64,000 bases of DNA, from the NCBI RefSeq assembly GCF_008831265.1, contig NZ_VTTH01000001.1:868001-932000 (forward strand). The letters are read 5' to 3'. Positions 1 through 8,251 of this stretch are shown here, one piece after another. The position numbers were made by a program, and so were the translations under genes. How positions within the stretch are numbered: position 1 is the stretch's first letter; each line of letters starts with the position of its first letter. This DNA comes from Lacisediminimonas profundi (lineage in GTDB: Bacteria > Pseudomonadota > Gammaproteobacteria > Burkholderiales > Burkholderiaceae_D). The notes under the pieces are model-generated. The model was not told the DNA's origin. It searched no databases and was given only the letters and a program-made list of their open reading frames with translations.

Positions 1-194
1 TCGTTTGCCCTCTCGTCCTGTTGGCCCGAGCCACCCCGTCCGGGCCAGCACCTCGTGCTGCGCTGCGCTCCCGATCAACTCCATCCCCTGATTGCCGAAA
101 TGGTATTGGTGCTGTAACTTTGCGCAAGAACGCTTCGGAAGAAAAGCGTATTCATCATTGTCGTCTACATCGATGTCCCGACGGAGGAGCAGGT

Positions 195-662
195 ATGTAC
201 AGCAAGATATTGATCGCTTATAACGGATCGCCCGAAAGCCGGCTGGCCCTGCATGAATGCATCCGGCTGGCGCCGGGCAAGGATGCCCAGGTTCATCTGG
301 TCGTGGTGGTAACGCCGCCGCCTTACCTGCTGGTCGGCGAGTATGCCGCGGCAGCTGTCCTCAGCGTCGAGGAGGGACTGGCCGCGGAAAAGCAGAAGAT
401 GGAAAAGGAAATCGCTGCAGGCCATGCGCTGCTGGCGGAGGCCGGACTGAACGTCACCAGTCACCTCGAGGTGGGTGAACCGGCAGACGTGATCGAGGAA
501 ATGGTGGATCGCCTTGGCGTGGAACTGGTGATTGTCGGGCATGCCCGGCACAAGCCGTTCGCGCTGCGCTGGTGGCGGGGGTCGGTCGATGCCGTGCTGG
601 TCGACAAGGTTCGCTGCAGCGTGCTGGTCGCCAGCGACCGTAACCGCAACAGTCCGAAATGA
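195..662 (+). CDS. Universal stress protein (UspA family)
   Basis: A 155-residue protein with the single-domain UspA fold pattern: strand-forming start (YSKILIAYNGS), a central helical segment, and a C-terminal hydrophobic strand (CSVLVA). The nucleotide-binding loop near residues 118-133 (GHARHKPF then RWWRGS) keeps the final GS but lacks the second glycine of the usual G-x2-G-x9-G-S/T, so ATP binding is uncertain. The start at 195 is chosen because GGAGGAG lies 5 bases upstream at 183-189; the open frame extends further upstream but that part looks non-coding. Cytoplasmic stress role is inferred from the family only. No operon partner is visible. Confidence 0.88.
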   Translation: MYSKILIAYNGSPESRLALHECIRLAPGKDAQVHLVVVVTPPPYLLVGEYAAAAVLSVEEGLAAEKQKMEKEIAAGHALLAEAGLNVTSHLEVGEPADVIEEMVDRLGVELVIVGHARHKPFALRWWRGSVDAVLVDKVRCSVLVASDRNRNSPK

Positions 663-788
663 CCGGCATGCGCATGTGAGCGGAACGGGGGCGGGGCCGC
701 AGCACGATTGATTCTCCTCATCCCGTCATTTTTTCTGGCCGGTAATCTCGTTCACGTGCAGCAACAACGTCGTGACCCGGAGGCGAGG

Positions 789-998
789 ATGAGACATCAA
801 GTTGAGGCGAGTGAATCGGCATTGGTTGCGCCGTCCCTGGCACGGCCTGGAATTGCCACCCTGCAGCCAAAAGGGAGCTGCTGGTATTGCGACCAGGCTG
901 TGGACAATGTCCGGCGCTTCTGCAGCCCGGCGTGCCGCACTGATTACCTGGAGGAAGAGGAGGGCTATTTCGACCCGCCTCGATCGCCCCAGGCCTGA
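789..998 (+). CDS. Small zinc-ribbon-like hypothetical protein
   Basis: A 69-residue protein with four cysteines arranged C31-x2-C34-x10-C45-x3-C49, the spacing of a small zinc ribbon (CWYC then FCSPAC). The C-terminus is very acidic (LEEEEG). The start at 789 follows a GGAGGCGAGG ribosome-binding site 1 base or so upstream of normal spacing; an upstream in-frame start at 708 adds residues without such support. Function is unknown. Such treble-clef or ribbon mini-proteins often bind nucleic acid or protein partners, but nothing here shows which. Confidence 0.65.
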   Translation: MRHQVEASESALVAPSLARPGIATLQPKGSCWYCDQAVDNVRRFCSPACRTDYLEEEEGYFDPPRSPQA

Positions 999-1134
999 TG
1001 CGCGTGGTATCACTCTCTGGCCCCGATTCCTTCTACATCAAGTCCGGGAAAATTGCGATTGTGATACCTCAAGTCACGGCCGGGTCAGCTCGTCACAATC
1101 GGTTACAGCACATGACCAACGACGAGGGGACGAG

Positions 1135-1476
1135 ATGATTGAGCAATTCGATATGCGGCCCAACGGCTACGATCCCGACAACCTGCTCGGTTCCCTGATC
1201 GGGCGCCTCAGGCTGAAAAACGATGCCGCGCTGTCGCGTGCGCTCGAAGTCGCACCGCCTGTGATCAGCAAGATCCGGCACCGGCGCTTGCCGGTCGGCG
1301 CCTCGCTGCTGATCCGGATGCATGAGGTGAGCAACCTGAGCATCGAGGAGTTGCGCGAGCTGATGGGCGATCGCCGCGGCAAATTCCGCATCAGCGACAA
1401 GCAGTTCAAGCCGAAACTCGCAGGCCCGGGCGCACGTGCCGATGCCGGATCGGCGATGGCGGCCCAGCAGGCGTGA
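1135..1476 (+). CDS. Small helix-turn-helix protein
   Basis: A 113-residue protein. Residues about 28-80 read as a Cro/C1-like helix-turn-helix: an ALSRALEVAPPVISKIRHRR segment followed by a helix ending SIEELRELMG. This suggests a DNA-binding regulator in which SKIRHRR is the recognition helix. The C-terminal 30 residues are basic and low in complexity. The start at 1135 follows a GACGAGGGGACGAG purine-rich stretch. The gene stands alone, and its stop is followed at 1555 by a GC-rich palindrome. Target genes are not evident. Confidence 0.7.
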   Translation: MIEQFDMRPNGYDPDNLLGSLIGRLRLKNDAALSRALEVAPPVISKIRHRRLPVGASLLIRMHEVSNLSIEELRELMGDRRGKFRISDKQFKPKLAGPGARADAGSAMAAQQA

Positions 1477-1554
1477 ACTGCAGGCGGCTTGGCATCACTC
1501 CTGAGCATCACCCCGTCCCGATTTAGAGAGCGGCAATGGTCGATCGACTTCATG

Positions 1555-1581
1555 GCTCCCTCCCCGTGAAAGGGAGGGAGC
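1555..1581. repeat. GC-rich palindrome (REP-like hairpin)
   Basis: Perfect 10-bp arms GCTCCCTCCC and GGGAGGGAGC flank a 7-base loop. No T-run follows, so it is not a typical intrinsic terminator. The core is similar to hairpins at 19094-19124 and 58884-58904, which suggests a dispersed palindromic family. Confidence 0.6.
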
Positions 1582-1748
1582 GTTCGTGGCGTGCACCGGT
1601 CTGCGCTGTCAATCAAGATGTGGGCAGCGATTTGCCCGCATTGAGCAGTGCGACACGGGGTTTTCTGATGCCTTGTTGTCGATCCGCAAAGTAGAGCTTG
1701 TGCCGTGGACTTAGCATCAAGTCAACATTCTTCGTGCTGGCGGTTATC

Positions 1749-1973
1749 ATGCAATCCAGGCCAGATCTCAGTTCAGACGATGTGATAGACGCGCTGGTCG
1801 CGGCCTTGAGCCATCCGGATTTCGCCCAGACTGACCGCGAGCTCTGTCGGGAGGCGCTGCGAGGACTGGTGCGGCTGGCGCAGGCGGAACAGTTGCTGCG
1901 CATGCAGGTCGATTTCAACCAGATGACCAATCCGCTTGCGCTGCGCGCTGGCGTACGCCGGCCGTCAAGGTAA
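1749..1973 (+). CDS. Small hypothetical protein
   Basis: A 74-residue reading frame with a predicted all-helical acidic middle (SSDDVIDALVAALSHPDF and following) and a basic tail (RRPSR). Codon use in the frame is GC-rich at third positions like its neighbours. I chose the ATG at 1749; there is no clear ribosome-binding site, so both the start and the reality of the gene are tentative. I do not recognise the family. It precedes prfC on the same strand by about 110 bases. Confidence 0.45.
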   Translation: MQSRPDLSSDDVIDALVAALSHPDFAQTDRELCREALRGLVRLAQAEQLLRMQVDFNQMTNPLALRAGVRRPSR

Positions 1974-2081
1974 GGCTCCCTGCCGGGGCGGCGGAGCCGT
2001 TGGCGAGCGCCGTTCCTTGTCCTGCATTAGACTTGCGGGACAAACGCAGTTAGACTCTCACGCTTTTCGCACCTCCTCCCC

Positions 2082-3740
2082 ATGGCCACCCCATCCGATT
2101 CCCCGGCGGCCGCCGACGACTCCCTCGCCCCCGCTACAGTTCCGGCGGAACTGATTGCGCGCGAGGTAGCACGCCGTCGTACCTTTGCCATCATTTCCCA
2201 CCCTGACGCCGGCAAGACCACGCTGACTGAAAAGCTGCTGCTGTTTTCGGGCGCGATCCAGCTCGCCGGCACGGTCAAGGGCAGGAAAAGCGGCCGTCAC
2301 GCGACTTCCGACTGGATGGAAATCGAGAAGCAGCGCGGCATTTCGGTTGCCAGTTCGGTAATGCAGTTCGAGTACCGCGACCACGTGGTCAACCTGCTCG
2401 ACACGCCGGGCCACCAGGATTTTTCCGAAGACACCTATCGGGTGCTGACGGCAGTGGACTCGGCATTGATGGTGATCGATGCCGCCAAGGGCGTTGAAGC
2501 GCAGACCATCAAGCTGCTCGACGTATGCCGGATGCGCGCCACCCCGATCATCACCTTCATGAACAAGCTCGACCGCGAAACCCGCGATCCGCTCGAGCTT
2601 CTGGACGAGGTCGAGTCGGTGCTGAACATACAGTGCGCACCGGTGACCTGGCCGATCGGAATGGGCAAGAGTTTCCGCGGCGTCTACCATTTGCTGCGCG
2701 ACGAAATCATGCTGTTTGCCGCCGGCAGCGAGCGCGCCGACCAGACCTTTGAAATCGTCAAGGGCATCGACAATCCGCGCCTGGCCGAAATGTTTCCGCT
2801 CGAGATCGAGCAGCTGAAGATGGAAGTCGAACTGGTTCACGGCGCTTCCCATCCGTTCGACCTCGAGGCCTTCCTGGCGGGAAGGCAGACGCCGGTTTTC
2901 TTTGGTTCTGCGATCAACAACTTCGGCGTGCGCGAGATCCTCGACGCCCTGCTGGACTGGGCCCAGGAGCCGCGGCCGCGCGACGCCACCGCCAGGGTGG
3001 TGGCGCCTGGCGAGACAGCTTTTTCGGGCTTCGTTTTCAAGATCCAGGCCAACATGGATCCGGCGCATCGTGACCGCATCGCATTCCTGCGGGTTTGCTC
3101 GGGCCGTTTTGAACGTGGCATGAAGATCAAGCACCTGCGGCTGAACCGCGAGATCAAGTTATCAAGTGTGGTCACCTTCATGGCATCGAGCCGCGAGCAA
3201 GTCGAGGAAGCCTATGCCGGCGACATCATCGGCCTGCCCAACCACGGCAACATGCAGATCGGCGACAGCTTTTCCGAGGGCGAGATGCTGCAGTTCACCG
3301 GCATTCCGTTCTTTGCGCCGGACTTTTTCCGTTCTGTTCGCATCCGCAACCCGATCAAGGCGAAGCAGTTGCAAAAGGGCTTGCAGCAGCTGGGCGAGGA
3401 AGGTGCGGTACAGGTTTTCAAACCCATCCACAACCAGGATCTGGTGCTCGGCGCAGTCGGCGTGCTGCAGTTCGAAGTGGTCGCCAGCCGCCTGCTTAAC
3501 GAATATGGCGTCGACGCGGTTTTCGAAGGCACCAGCATCAGCAGCGCGCGCTGGATCTCGTGTGACGACAAGCGAATGCTGGCTGACTTCGAGCGCTCGT
3601 CTGCGGGGCAGCATCTTGCCCACGATGCGGCCGGCAACCTGGCCTATCTGGCGACCTCCGGCGTGAACCTGCGGCTGGCGCAGGAGCGCTGGCCGGGCAT
3701 CACCTTCCATTCCACCCGCGAGCACTCTGCCCGCCTGTAA
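2082..3740 (+). CDS. prfC: Peptide chain release factor 3
   Basis: A 552-residue translational GTPase that recycles RF1/RF2 from the ribosome after termination. The G-domain motifs are intact: P-loop HPDAGKT at 40-46, switch I around RGIS at 85-88, DTPGH at 107-111 and NKLD at 161-164. The segment distinctive of RF3, [16 protein letters not shown], is present. Domain II/III follow, with MKIKHLR and the C-terminal [16 protein letters not shown] region. Length is slightly above the usual ~530 because of a 25-residue Pro/Ala-rich N-terminal extension. A GC hairpin with a short T-run follows at 3749-3782. The assignment is firm. Confidence 0.97.
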   Translation: MATPSDSPAAADDSLAPATVPAELIAREVARRRTFAIISHPDAGKTTLTEKLLLFSGAIQLAGTVKGRKSGRHATSDWMEIEKQRGISVASSVMQFEYRDHVVNLLDTPGHQDFSEDTYRVLTAVDSALMVIDAAKGVEAQTIKLLDVCRMRATPIITFMNKLDRETRDPLELLDEVESVLNIQCAPVTWPIGMGKSFRGVYHLLRDEIMLFAAGSERADQTFEIVKGIDNPRLAEMFPLEIEQLKMEVELVHGASHPFDLEAFLAGRQTPVFFGSAINNFGVREILDALLDWAQEPRPRDATARVVAPGETAFSGFVFKIQANMDPAHRDRIAFLRVCSGRFERGMKIKHLRLNREIKLSSVVTFMASSREQVEEAYAGDIIGLPNHGNMQIGDSFSEGEMLQFTGIPFFAPDFFRSVRIRNPIKAKQLQKGLQQLGEEGAVQVFKPIHNQDLVLGAVGVLQFEVVASRLLNEYGVDAVFEGTSISSARWISCDDKRMLADFERSSAGQHLAHDAAGNLAYLATSGVNLRLAQERWPGITFHSTREHSARL

Positions 3741-3748
3741 CCCTTGGT

Positions 3749-3782
3749 AGCCGGCCGCAGCTTGCGCTGCGCCGGCTTTCTT
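3749..3782 (+). terminator. Probable intrinsic terminator after prfC
   Basis: AGCCGGC-CGCAGC and GCTGCGCCGGCT form a stem with one bulged C and a short loop, followed by TTTCTT. The weak T-run makes the efficiency uncertain. Confidence 0.6.
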
Positions 3783-3819
3783 GGCATGGTGACGCCTTCC
3801 GTCCATTCTTGTCCCCAGC

Positions 3820-5175
3820 ATGCCAAAGATCCTGCAATTCTCGAAGTTCGCCTTGCGCGACCTGATTGCCACCGCCGGATTGCCGCTGTTGTTGGCCGTG
3901 CTGGTTTGTGCGCTGGTCTACTGGCTGGTCGATCCGTTTCCGCCGACAGTCGTCACGCTGTCCACCGGCCAGGAAAACAGCTCGTACGAGCAGTTCGGCC
4001 GCCGCTACGCAGCAAAGCTGAAGAAGCAGGGCATCGAAGTCCGGATCCAGCGATCCCAGGGGTCGCAGCAGAACCTGGAGCGGCTGAAGGATCCGAAGTC
4101 AGGCGTCGATATCGCATTTGTCCAGAGCGGATCGGCATCGCCCGAAAATGCGGGCGGCCTGCAATCTCTCGGCAGCCTGTTCACCGAGCCGGTCTGGTTG
4201 TTCTATCGGGACAAGTACGAGCTCACCCTGCTGACGCAGATCAAGGGTCTGCGGGTGAATATTGGTCCCGAGGGGAGTGGCGTGCCGACAATGTTCCGGA
4301 AAATCCTGTCGGTCAATGGCATCGAGCCCGGCGAACTCGTACTCGGTGCCCTTGAAAACACGCCGGCCACCGTCGAACTGCTGGAAGGGCGCATCGATGC
4401 CCTGGCATTCAGTTCTGCGCCGAATGCGCCCCTGATCCAGATGCTGCTGCAGACGCCCGGCATACGCCTGTTCGATTTCAGCCAGGCCGAGGCCTACACC
4501 CGCCGTTTGCCGTTCATGACCCATGTGGCCCTGCCGCGCGGGATCGTTGATCTCGGGCGCGACATTCCTGCCCGCGATTACCAGCTGATCGCGCCCACTG
4601 CCACGCTGGTGGCGCGGGATGAACTCCATCCTGCGCTGGTCGACCTGTTCGTGCAGGCTGCGGGTGAAATCCACGGCGGTGCCGGCTGGTTCCGGCGGCG
4701 TGGCGAGTTTCCCAATGCCGGCTACAACGAGATCCCGGTCGCACGCGATGCAGAAAGGTTCTACAAGAATGGTCCGCCGCTGTTGCAGCGCTACATGCCC
4801 TACTTGCTGGCCAATTTTTTCGAACGTATGTGGGTCTGGATCGTCGCCCTCGGCGCGTTGTTCCTGCCGCTGTCACGCGTGCTGCCGCCGCTGTACGTCT
4901 GGCGGGTGCGTTCGCGCGTGTTCCGCTGGTATGGCGAGTTGCGCACCGTCGAGCAAGCAGTCTCGGATGTGCCTGCCGGCGAGCGCGCGGAAGTCTATGC
5001 GCTGCAATTGGAGCGGCTGAACCAGATCGAGGAGCGGGTCAACCAGATCTCGATCCCGCTGGCCTACGCCGAGGAGCTGTACGGCCTGCGCAGCCATATC
5101 AACTTCGTGCGCCTGCGGGTTGCAGCGCTTGGAGCGCATGGAGCGCACGGAGCAGCGCTACCCGAACTGGCGTGA
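3820..5175 (+). CDS. Membrane-anchored TAXI-family solute-binding protein
   Basis: A 451-residue protein. An N-terminal membrane helix lies at about 16-40, then a periplasmic TAXI-type binding domain (VVTLSTGQENSSYEQFGRRYA, and DIAFVQSGSA near residue 98). A second membrane helix at about 337-357 (MWVWIVALGALFLPLS) is followed by a cytoplasmic tail rich in heptad-like leucines (about 373-430). TAXI proteins normally deliver substrates such as dicarboxylates or glutamate to a TRAP permease, but no DctQ/DctM-type permease is adjacent. The double-anchored architecture suggests an orphan sensor or an unconventional TRAP partner. The substrate is unknown. Confidence 0.85.
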   Translation: MPKILQFSKFALRDLIATAGLPLLLAVLVCALVYWLVDPFPPTVVTLSTGQENSSYEQFGRRYAAKLKKQGIEVRIQRSQGSQQNLERLKDPKSGVDIAFVQSGSASPENAGGLQSLGSLFTEPVWLFYRDKYELTLLTQIKGLRVNIGPEGSGVPTMFRKILSVNGIEPGELVLGALENTPATVELLEGRIDALAFSSAPNAPLIQMLLQTPGIRLFDFSQAEAYTRRLPFMTHVALPRGIVDLGRDIPARDYQLIAPTATLVARDELHPALVDLFVQAAGEIHGGAGWFRRRGEFPNAGYNEIPVARDAERFYKNGPPLLQRYMPYLLANFFERMWVWIVALGALFLPLSRVLPPLYVWRVRSRVFRWYGELRTVEQAVSDVPAGERAEVYALQLERLNQIEERVNQISIPLAYAEELYGLRSHINFVRLRVAALGAHGAHGAALPELA

Positions 5176-5231
5176 TGCCGGCATCCACGCCAAGCTGACG
5201 TCGGTCCGGTCGGCCCGATTGGCCCGGTTGG

Positions 5232-5696
5232 TCAGGCGCCGACCCAGGGCATCCCGGCGTGGCACCAGCCGCCCACGGTCTTGCGGTGCCCGTGGCTGTC
5301 CTTGTCGCCTTCGAAACCTTCCAGGATGTCGAAGCAATTTGCATAGCCATGTTCGGTGGCCAGCTTCGCCCCATGGCGCGAACGCACGCCGGAGCGGCAC
5401 AGGAACAGCAGCACATCGTCGCTGGCTGCGACCTGGTTCAATTCCCAGATGAACTCCGGGTTTGGCGTGCCGCCGGGGTAAAGCGACCACTGGACGGCGA
5501 GGTGCTGCGATTCCGGCAGCAGCACCCGGCCGACCCAGTCGCGTTCTGCATTTGTGCGTACGTCGACCAGCTTGACCTTCGGGGCCATGAGCAACAGACT
5601 ATGCGCTTCAGTTGGCGTCACGGCTCCGGCGTAAGGAAACTGGCCGGATTGTCCTCGTTCGCGGGCGGCAGCAAGAATTTCTTCGGGCGTGGTCAT
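5232..5696 (-). CDS. Rhodanese-like domain protein
   Basis: A 154-residue single-domain rhodanese. The active-site loop is CRSGVRS with the catalytic cysteine at residue 100, preceded by the LVDVRTNAERDWVG strand-turn typical of the family. It probably carries or transfers sulfane sulfur from a donor such as thiosulfate; the acceptor is not evident. I chose the ATG at 5696 (MTTPEEI); an upstream ATG at 5738 would add 14 residues that look non-coding. It converges with the TAXI gene and is divergent from glnA, across the 397-base glnA control region. Confidence 0.88.
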   Translation of the reverse strand: MTTPEEILAAARERGQSGQFPYAGAVTPTEAHSLLLMAPKVKLVDVRTNAERDWVGRVLLPESQHLAVQWSLYPGGTPNPEFIWELNQVAASDDVLLFLCRSGVRSRHGAKLATEHGYANCFDILEGFEGDKDSHGHRKTVGGWCHAGMPWVGA

Positions 5697-5786
5697 GGTC
5701 TCGGCTTTGTTTGACGGAATTGGTGGTAAGGGCAACAAAACAATTATAAGCCTTCAGAAAGCTGCCCGATCTTGCCCGGGAAGTGT

Positions 5787-5803
5787 TGCACTGTTGTGGT
5801 GCG
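5787..5803 (+). promoter_or_regulatory. NtrC-binding site 1 upstream of glnA
   Basis: TGCACTGTTGTGGTGCG matches the NtrC consensus GCACY-N5-RGTGC at every defined position. The centre is at 5795. It is the most distal of three sites. Confidence 0.8.
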
Positions 5804-5815
5804 AATGAGAATCAA

Positions 5816-5832
5816 CGCACTATAAAGGTGCG
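5816..5832 (+). promoter_or_regulatory. NtrC-binding site 2 upstream of glnA
   Basis: CGCACTATAAAGGTGCG matches GCACY-N5-RGTGC fully. Its centre at 5824 is 29 bp from site 1. Confidence 0.82.
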
Positions 5833-5846
5833 GTGACGGGTGTAAA

Positions 5847-5863
5847 CGCACCCTGTAGGTGCA
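5847..5863 (+). promoter_or_regulatory. NtrC-binding site 3 upstream of glnA
   Basis: CGCACCCTGTAGGTGCA matches GCACY-N5-RGTGC fully. Its centre at 5855 is 31 bp from site 2, so the three sites are spaced by about three helical turns. Confidence 0.82.
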
Positions 5864-5965
5864 TCGCAGCATCCGGGTGGCAAGGCTGGTTTCACTGCGG
5901 GTAATTTTTCCTTATAAATCAATGCGTTCTGGAATGATTTCGCGCACGGGCCTGGCGCATTTCGG

Positions 5966-5981
5966 TGGCATGGATTCTGCT
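5966..5981 (+). promoter_or_regulatory. Sigma-54 promoter of glnA
   Basis: TGGCATGGATTCTGCT has the GG-N10-GC core of -24/-12 promoters; the -12 element is CTGC in place of TTGC. Transcription would start near 5992, which places the NtrC sites at about -137 to -197, the usual enhancer distance. It lies about 113 bases before the glnA start codon. Confidence 0.72.
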
Positions 5982-6093
5982 ATCATGACGGGCTGGTTTT
6001 GGTCGCTTGCTGCTACGGGCTTGTCCACAAGTTCGCTGAGCCAGAGGTCCGTGACACAAATAACATTACTCGTACTCTTTTAGGAGAATTCGC

Positions 6094-7509
6094 ATGGCAA
6101 GGACGGCCGCAGAGGTCTTGAAGATGGTGAAAGATAACGAGGTCAAGTTCGTTGACTTCCGTTTCGCCGACACCCGGGGCAAGGAGCAGCACGTAACTGT
6201 TCCCGTTTCGCACTTCGACATGGACAAGTTCGAGTCGGGCCATGCTTTCGACGGTTCCTCGATCGCTGGCTGGAAGGGCATCGAGGCATCGGACATGATC
6301 CTGGTGCCGGACCCGAACACCGCCAATATCGACCCGTTCATGGAAGAGACGACGCTGTTCATGCAGTGCGACGTCATCGAACCGTCGGACGGCAAGGGCT
6401 ATGACCGCGATCCGCGCTCGATCGCCAAGCGCGCCGAAGCCTACCTGAAGTCCTCCGGCATGGGCGACACCGCCTACTTCGGCCCGGAGCCAGAATTTTT
6501 CATCTTCGACAGCGTGCGCTGGCAGATCGACATGTCGGGCTGCTTCGTCAAGATCGGCTCCGAAGAAGCATCCTGGAGCAGCGGCAAGGAGCTGGAAGGC
6601 GGCAACACCGGCTATCGTCCGACGGTCAAGGGTGGCTATTTCCCGGTTCCTCCGGTCGACAGCTTCCAGGACATGCGCTCCGAGATGTGCCTGATCCTCG
6701 AAGCGATGGGCATTCCGGTTGAAGTGCACCACCATGAAGTCGCTGGCGCCGGCCAGAACGAAATCGGCACCAGGTTCTCGACCCTGGTCGAGCGCGCCGA
6801 CTGGACCCAGAACATGAAGTACGTGATCCAGAACGTGGCCCACACCTACGGCAAGACGGCGACCTTCATGCCCAAGCCTATCGTCGGCGACAACGGCTCC
6901 GGCATGCACGTTCACCAGTCAGTCTGGAAGGATGGCAAGAACCTGTTCGCAGGCGACGGCTATGCCGGCCTGTCCGAATTCGCTCTGTACTACATCGGCG
7001 GCATCATCAAGCATGCCCGTGCGCTGAACGCGATCACGAACCCCGGCACCAACTCGTACAAGCGCCTGGTGCCTGGCTACGAAGCGCCGGTGAAGCTTGC
7101 CTACTCGGCACGCAACCGCTCGGCCTCGATCCGCATTCCGCACGTCAGCAATCCGAAGGGCCGTCGTGTCGAAGCCCGTTTCCCGGATCCTTCGGCCAAC
7201 CCGTACCTGTGCTTTGCTGCCTTGCTGATGGCTGGCCTGGACGGCGTGCAGAACAAGATTCACCCGGGCGAAGCTGCCTCCAAGGACCTGTACCACCTGC
7301 CGCCGGAAGAAGACGCGAAGATCCCGACCGTCTGCTCGTCGCTCGACCAGGCCCTGGAATATCTCGACAAGGACCGCGAGTTCCTGACCCGCGGCGGCGT
7401 GTTCAGCGACACCATGATCGACGCCTACATCGAACTGAAGATGCAGGAAGTGCAGCGTTTCCGCATGACGACCCATCCGGTCGAGTTCGACATGTACTAC
7501 GCGCTGTAA
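6094..7509 (+). CDS. glnA: Glutamine synthetase type I
   Basis: A 471-residue class I-beta glutamine synthetase, which condenses ammonia and glutamate using ATP. Visible signatures are [17 protein letters not shown] near residue 50, the [16 protein letters not shown] metal/substrate region, [16 protein letters not shown], and the adenylylation segment [10 protein letters not shown] with the target tyrosine at residue 400, so covalent control by GlnE is expected. The ribosome-binding site TAGGAG precedes the ATG by 7-8 bases. Three NtrC sites and a sigma-54 promoter lie upstream; a strong terminator at 7543-7581 ends the transcript. Length and motifs fit a dodecameric GSI. Confidence 0.98.
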   Translation: MARTAAEVLKMVKDNEVKFVDFRFADTRGKEQHVTVPVSHFDMDKFESGHAFDGSSIAGWKGIEASDMILVPDPNTANIDPFMEETTLFMQCDVIEPSDGKGYDRDPRSIAKRAEAYLKSSGMGDTAYFGPEPEFFIFDSVRWQIDMSGCFVKIGSEEASWSSGKELEGGNTGYRPTVKGGYFPVPPVDSFQDMRSEMCLILEAMGIPVEVHHHEVAGAGQNEIGTRFSTLVERADWTQNMKYVIQNVAHTYGKTATFMPKPIVGDNGSGMHVHQSVWKDGKNLFAGDGYAGLSEFALYYIGGIIKHARALNAITNPGTNSYKRLVPGYEAPVKLAYSARNRSASIRIPHVSNPKGRRVEARFPDPSANPYLCFAALLMAGLDGVQNKIHPGEAASKDLYHLPPEEDAKIPTVCSSLDQALEYLDKDREFLTRGGVFSDTMIDAYIELKMQEVQRFRMTTHPVEFDMYYAL

Positions 7510-7542
7510 TCGCCTCGCTGCCGCCTGCGGCATGAGGACATG

Positions 7543-7581
7543 CAGGCGGAGCAGCCCCCGGGTGCTCCGCCTGTTTTTTTT
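7543..7581 (+). terminator. Strong intrinsic terminator after glnA
   Basis: A perfect 11-bp stem (CAGGCGGAGCA / TGCTCCGCCTG) with a 9-base loop is followed by eight T residues. It separates glnA transcription from the downstream DUF4124-ntrBC genes. Confidence 0.92.
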
Positions 7582-7621
7582 CCGGCCTGTTGCGTTCGTG
7601 TCGGTCCCGGGCAAGCGGAAT

Positions 7622-7650
7622 TTGAAATGCCCCGGCAACTGGCCTACACT
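7622..7650 (+). promoter_or_regulatory. Candidate sigma-70 promoter for the DUF4124-ntrBC unit
   Basis: TTGAAA at 7622-7627 and TACACT at 7645-7650 are separated by 17 bases. An inverted repeat TTCCGT-N10-ACGGAA lies just downstream at 7655-7676, in the predicted leader. Confidence 0.5.
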
Positions 7651-7685
7651 GGCATTCCGTCTCTTTCGGTACGGAAACAAGCCAT

Positions 7686-8177
7686 ATGAAAGCACCAATT
7701 ACAGCATTGCTCATCCTCGCGGCGGGCGTCGCGCAAGCGCAGAGCGCGCAGTCCGAAGTCTATGTGTGCGTGAACGAGAATGGCACCAGGGAGTACAAGA
7801 ACACTGGAATGACCAAGGGCTGCAAGCGGGTCGACCTGCCGGGTGTGGCGATGATCGCAGCGCCCTACAGGAAGCCGGTTGCGCAGACCGCAGCGGTAAA
7901 GCCGGCATCGTCGCCGGGGGATTTTCCGCGCATCGACAGCGGCACGCAAAAGGTCCGCGACAATGACCGCATGCAAATCCTTTCGGACGAGTTGAAAGCC
8001 GAGGAAAAGAAATTGGCGGCCTTGCGCCAGGAGTTCAATAACGGCGAGCCCGAACGCCGCGGCGACGAGCGCAATTACGCGAAGTACCAGGATCGGGTTG
8101 CGTCGATGAAGGAAGGTATCGCGCGCAGCGAGAAAAACGTCGAGGCGCTCAAGCGCGAGATCGCCAATCTGAAATAG
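7686..8177 (+). CDS. DUF4124-like periplasmic protein
   Basis: A 163-residue exported protein. Residues 1-19 form a signal peptide ending AQAQS. The next part (YVCVNENGTREYKNTGMTKGC) fits the DUF4124 pattern of a short beta domain with a cysteine pair. Residues about 98-162 are highly charged and predicted to be coiled-coil (EEKKLAALRQEF and SEKNVEALKREI). Function is not known for the family. Its place between glnA and ntrB suggests only co-inheritance with nitrogen control, because terminators lie on both sides of it. Confidence 0.8.
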   Translation: MKAPITALLILAAGVAQAQSAQSEVYVCVNENGTREYKNTGMTKGCKRVDLPGVAMIAAPYRKPVAQTAAVKPASSPGDFPRIDSGTQKVRDNDRMQILSDELKAEEKKLAALRQEFNNGEPERRGDERNYAKYQDRVASMKEGIARSEKNVEALKREIANLK

Positions 8178-8214
8178 CGTCCCGTGCCGGCGCCGTTCGG
8201 TTCACAAGGATCAC

Positions 8215-8243
8215 AAGGCCGCCCCGGGTGGCCTTTATTTTTT
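8215..8243 (+). terminator. Intrinsic terminator between the DUF4124 gene and ntrB
   Basis: AAGGCC at 8215-8220 pairs with GGCCTT at 8230-8235 across a 9-base loop, followed by TATTTTTT. Read-through, or a promoter inside the region, would be needed to express ntrB. Confidence 0.7.
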
Positions 8244-8251
8244 GCAAATTC

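Noticed and set aside
23-47. GGCCCG-CGGGCC dyad at the window start
   Set aside because: Six-base arms with a 13-base loop and no T-run; such pairs are common at this GC content.
1-194. Possible upstream gene tail
   Set aside because: No frame with a recognisable protein end is visible in this short stretch.
8215-8243. Translation start of ntrB at the GTG at 8228
   Set aside because: It lies in the loop of an intrinsic terminator and would add only residues lacking similarity to the PAS domain; 8252 is preferred, although not proven.
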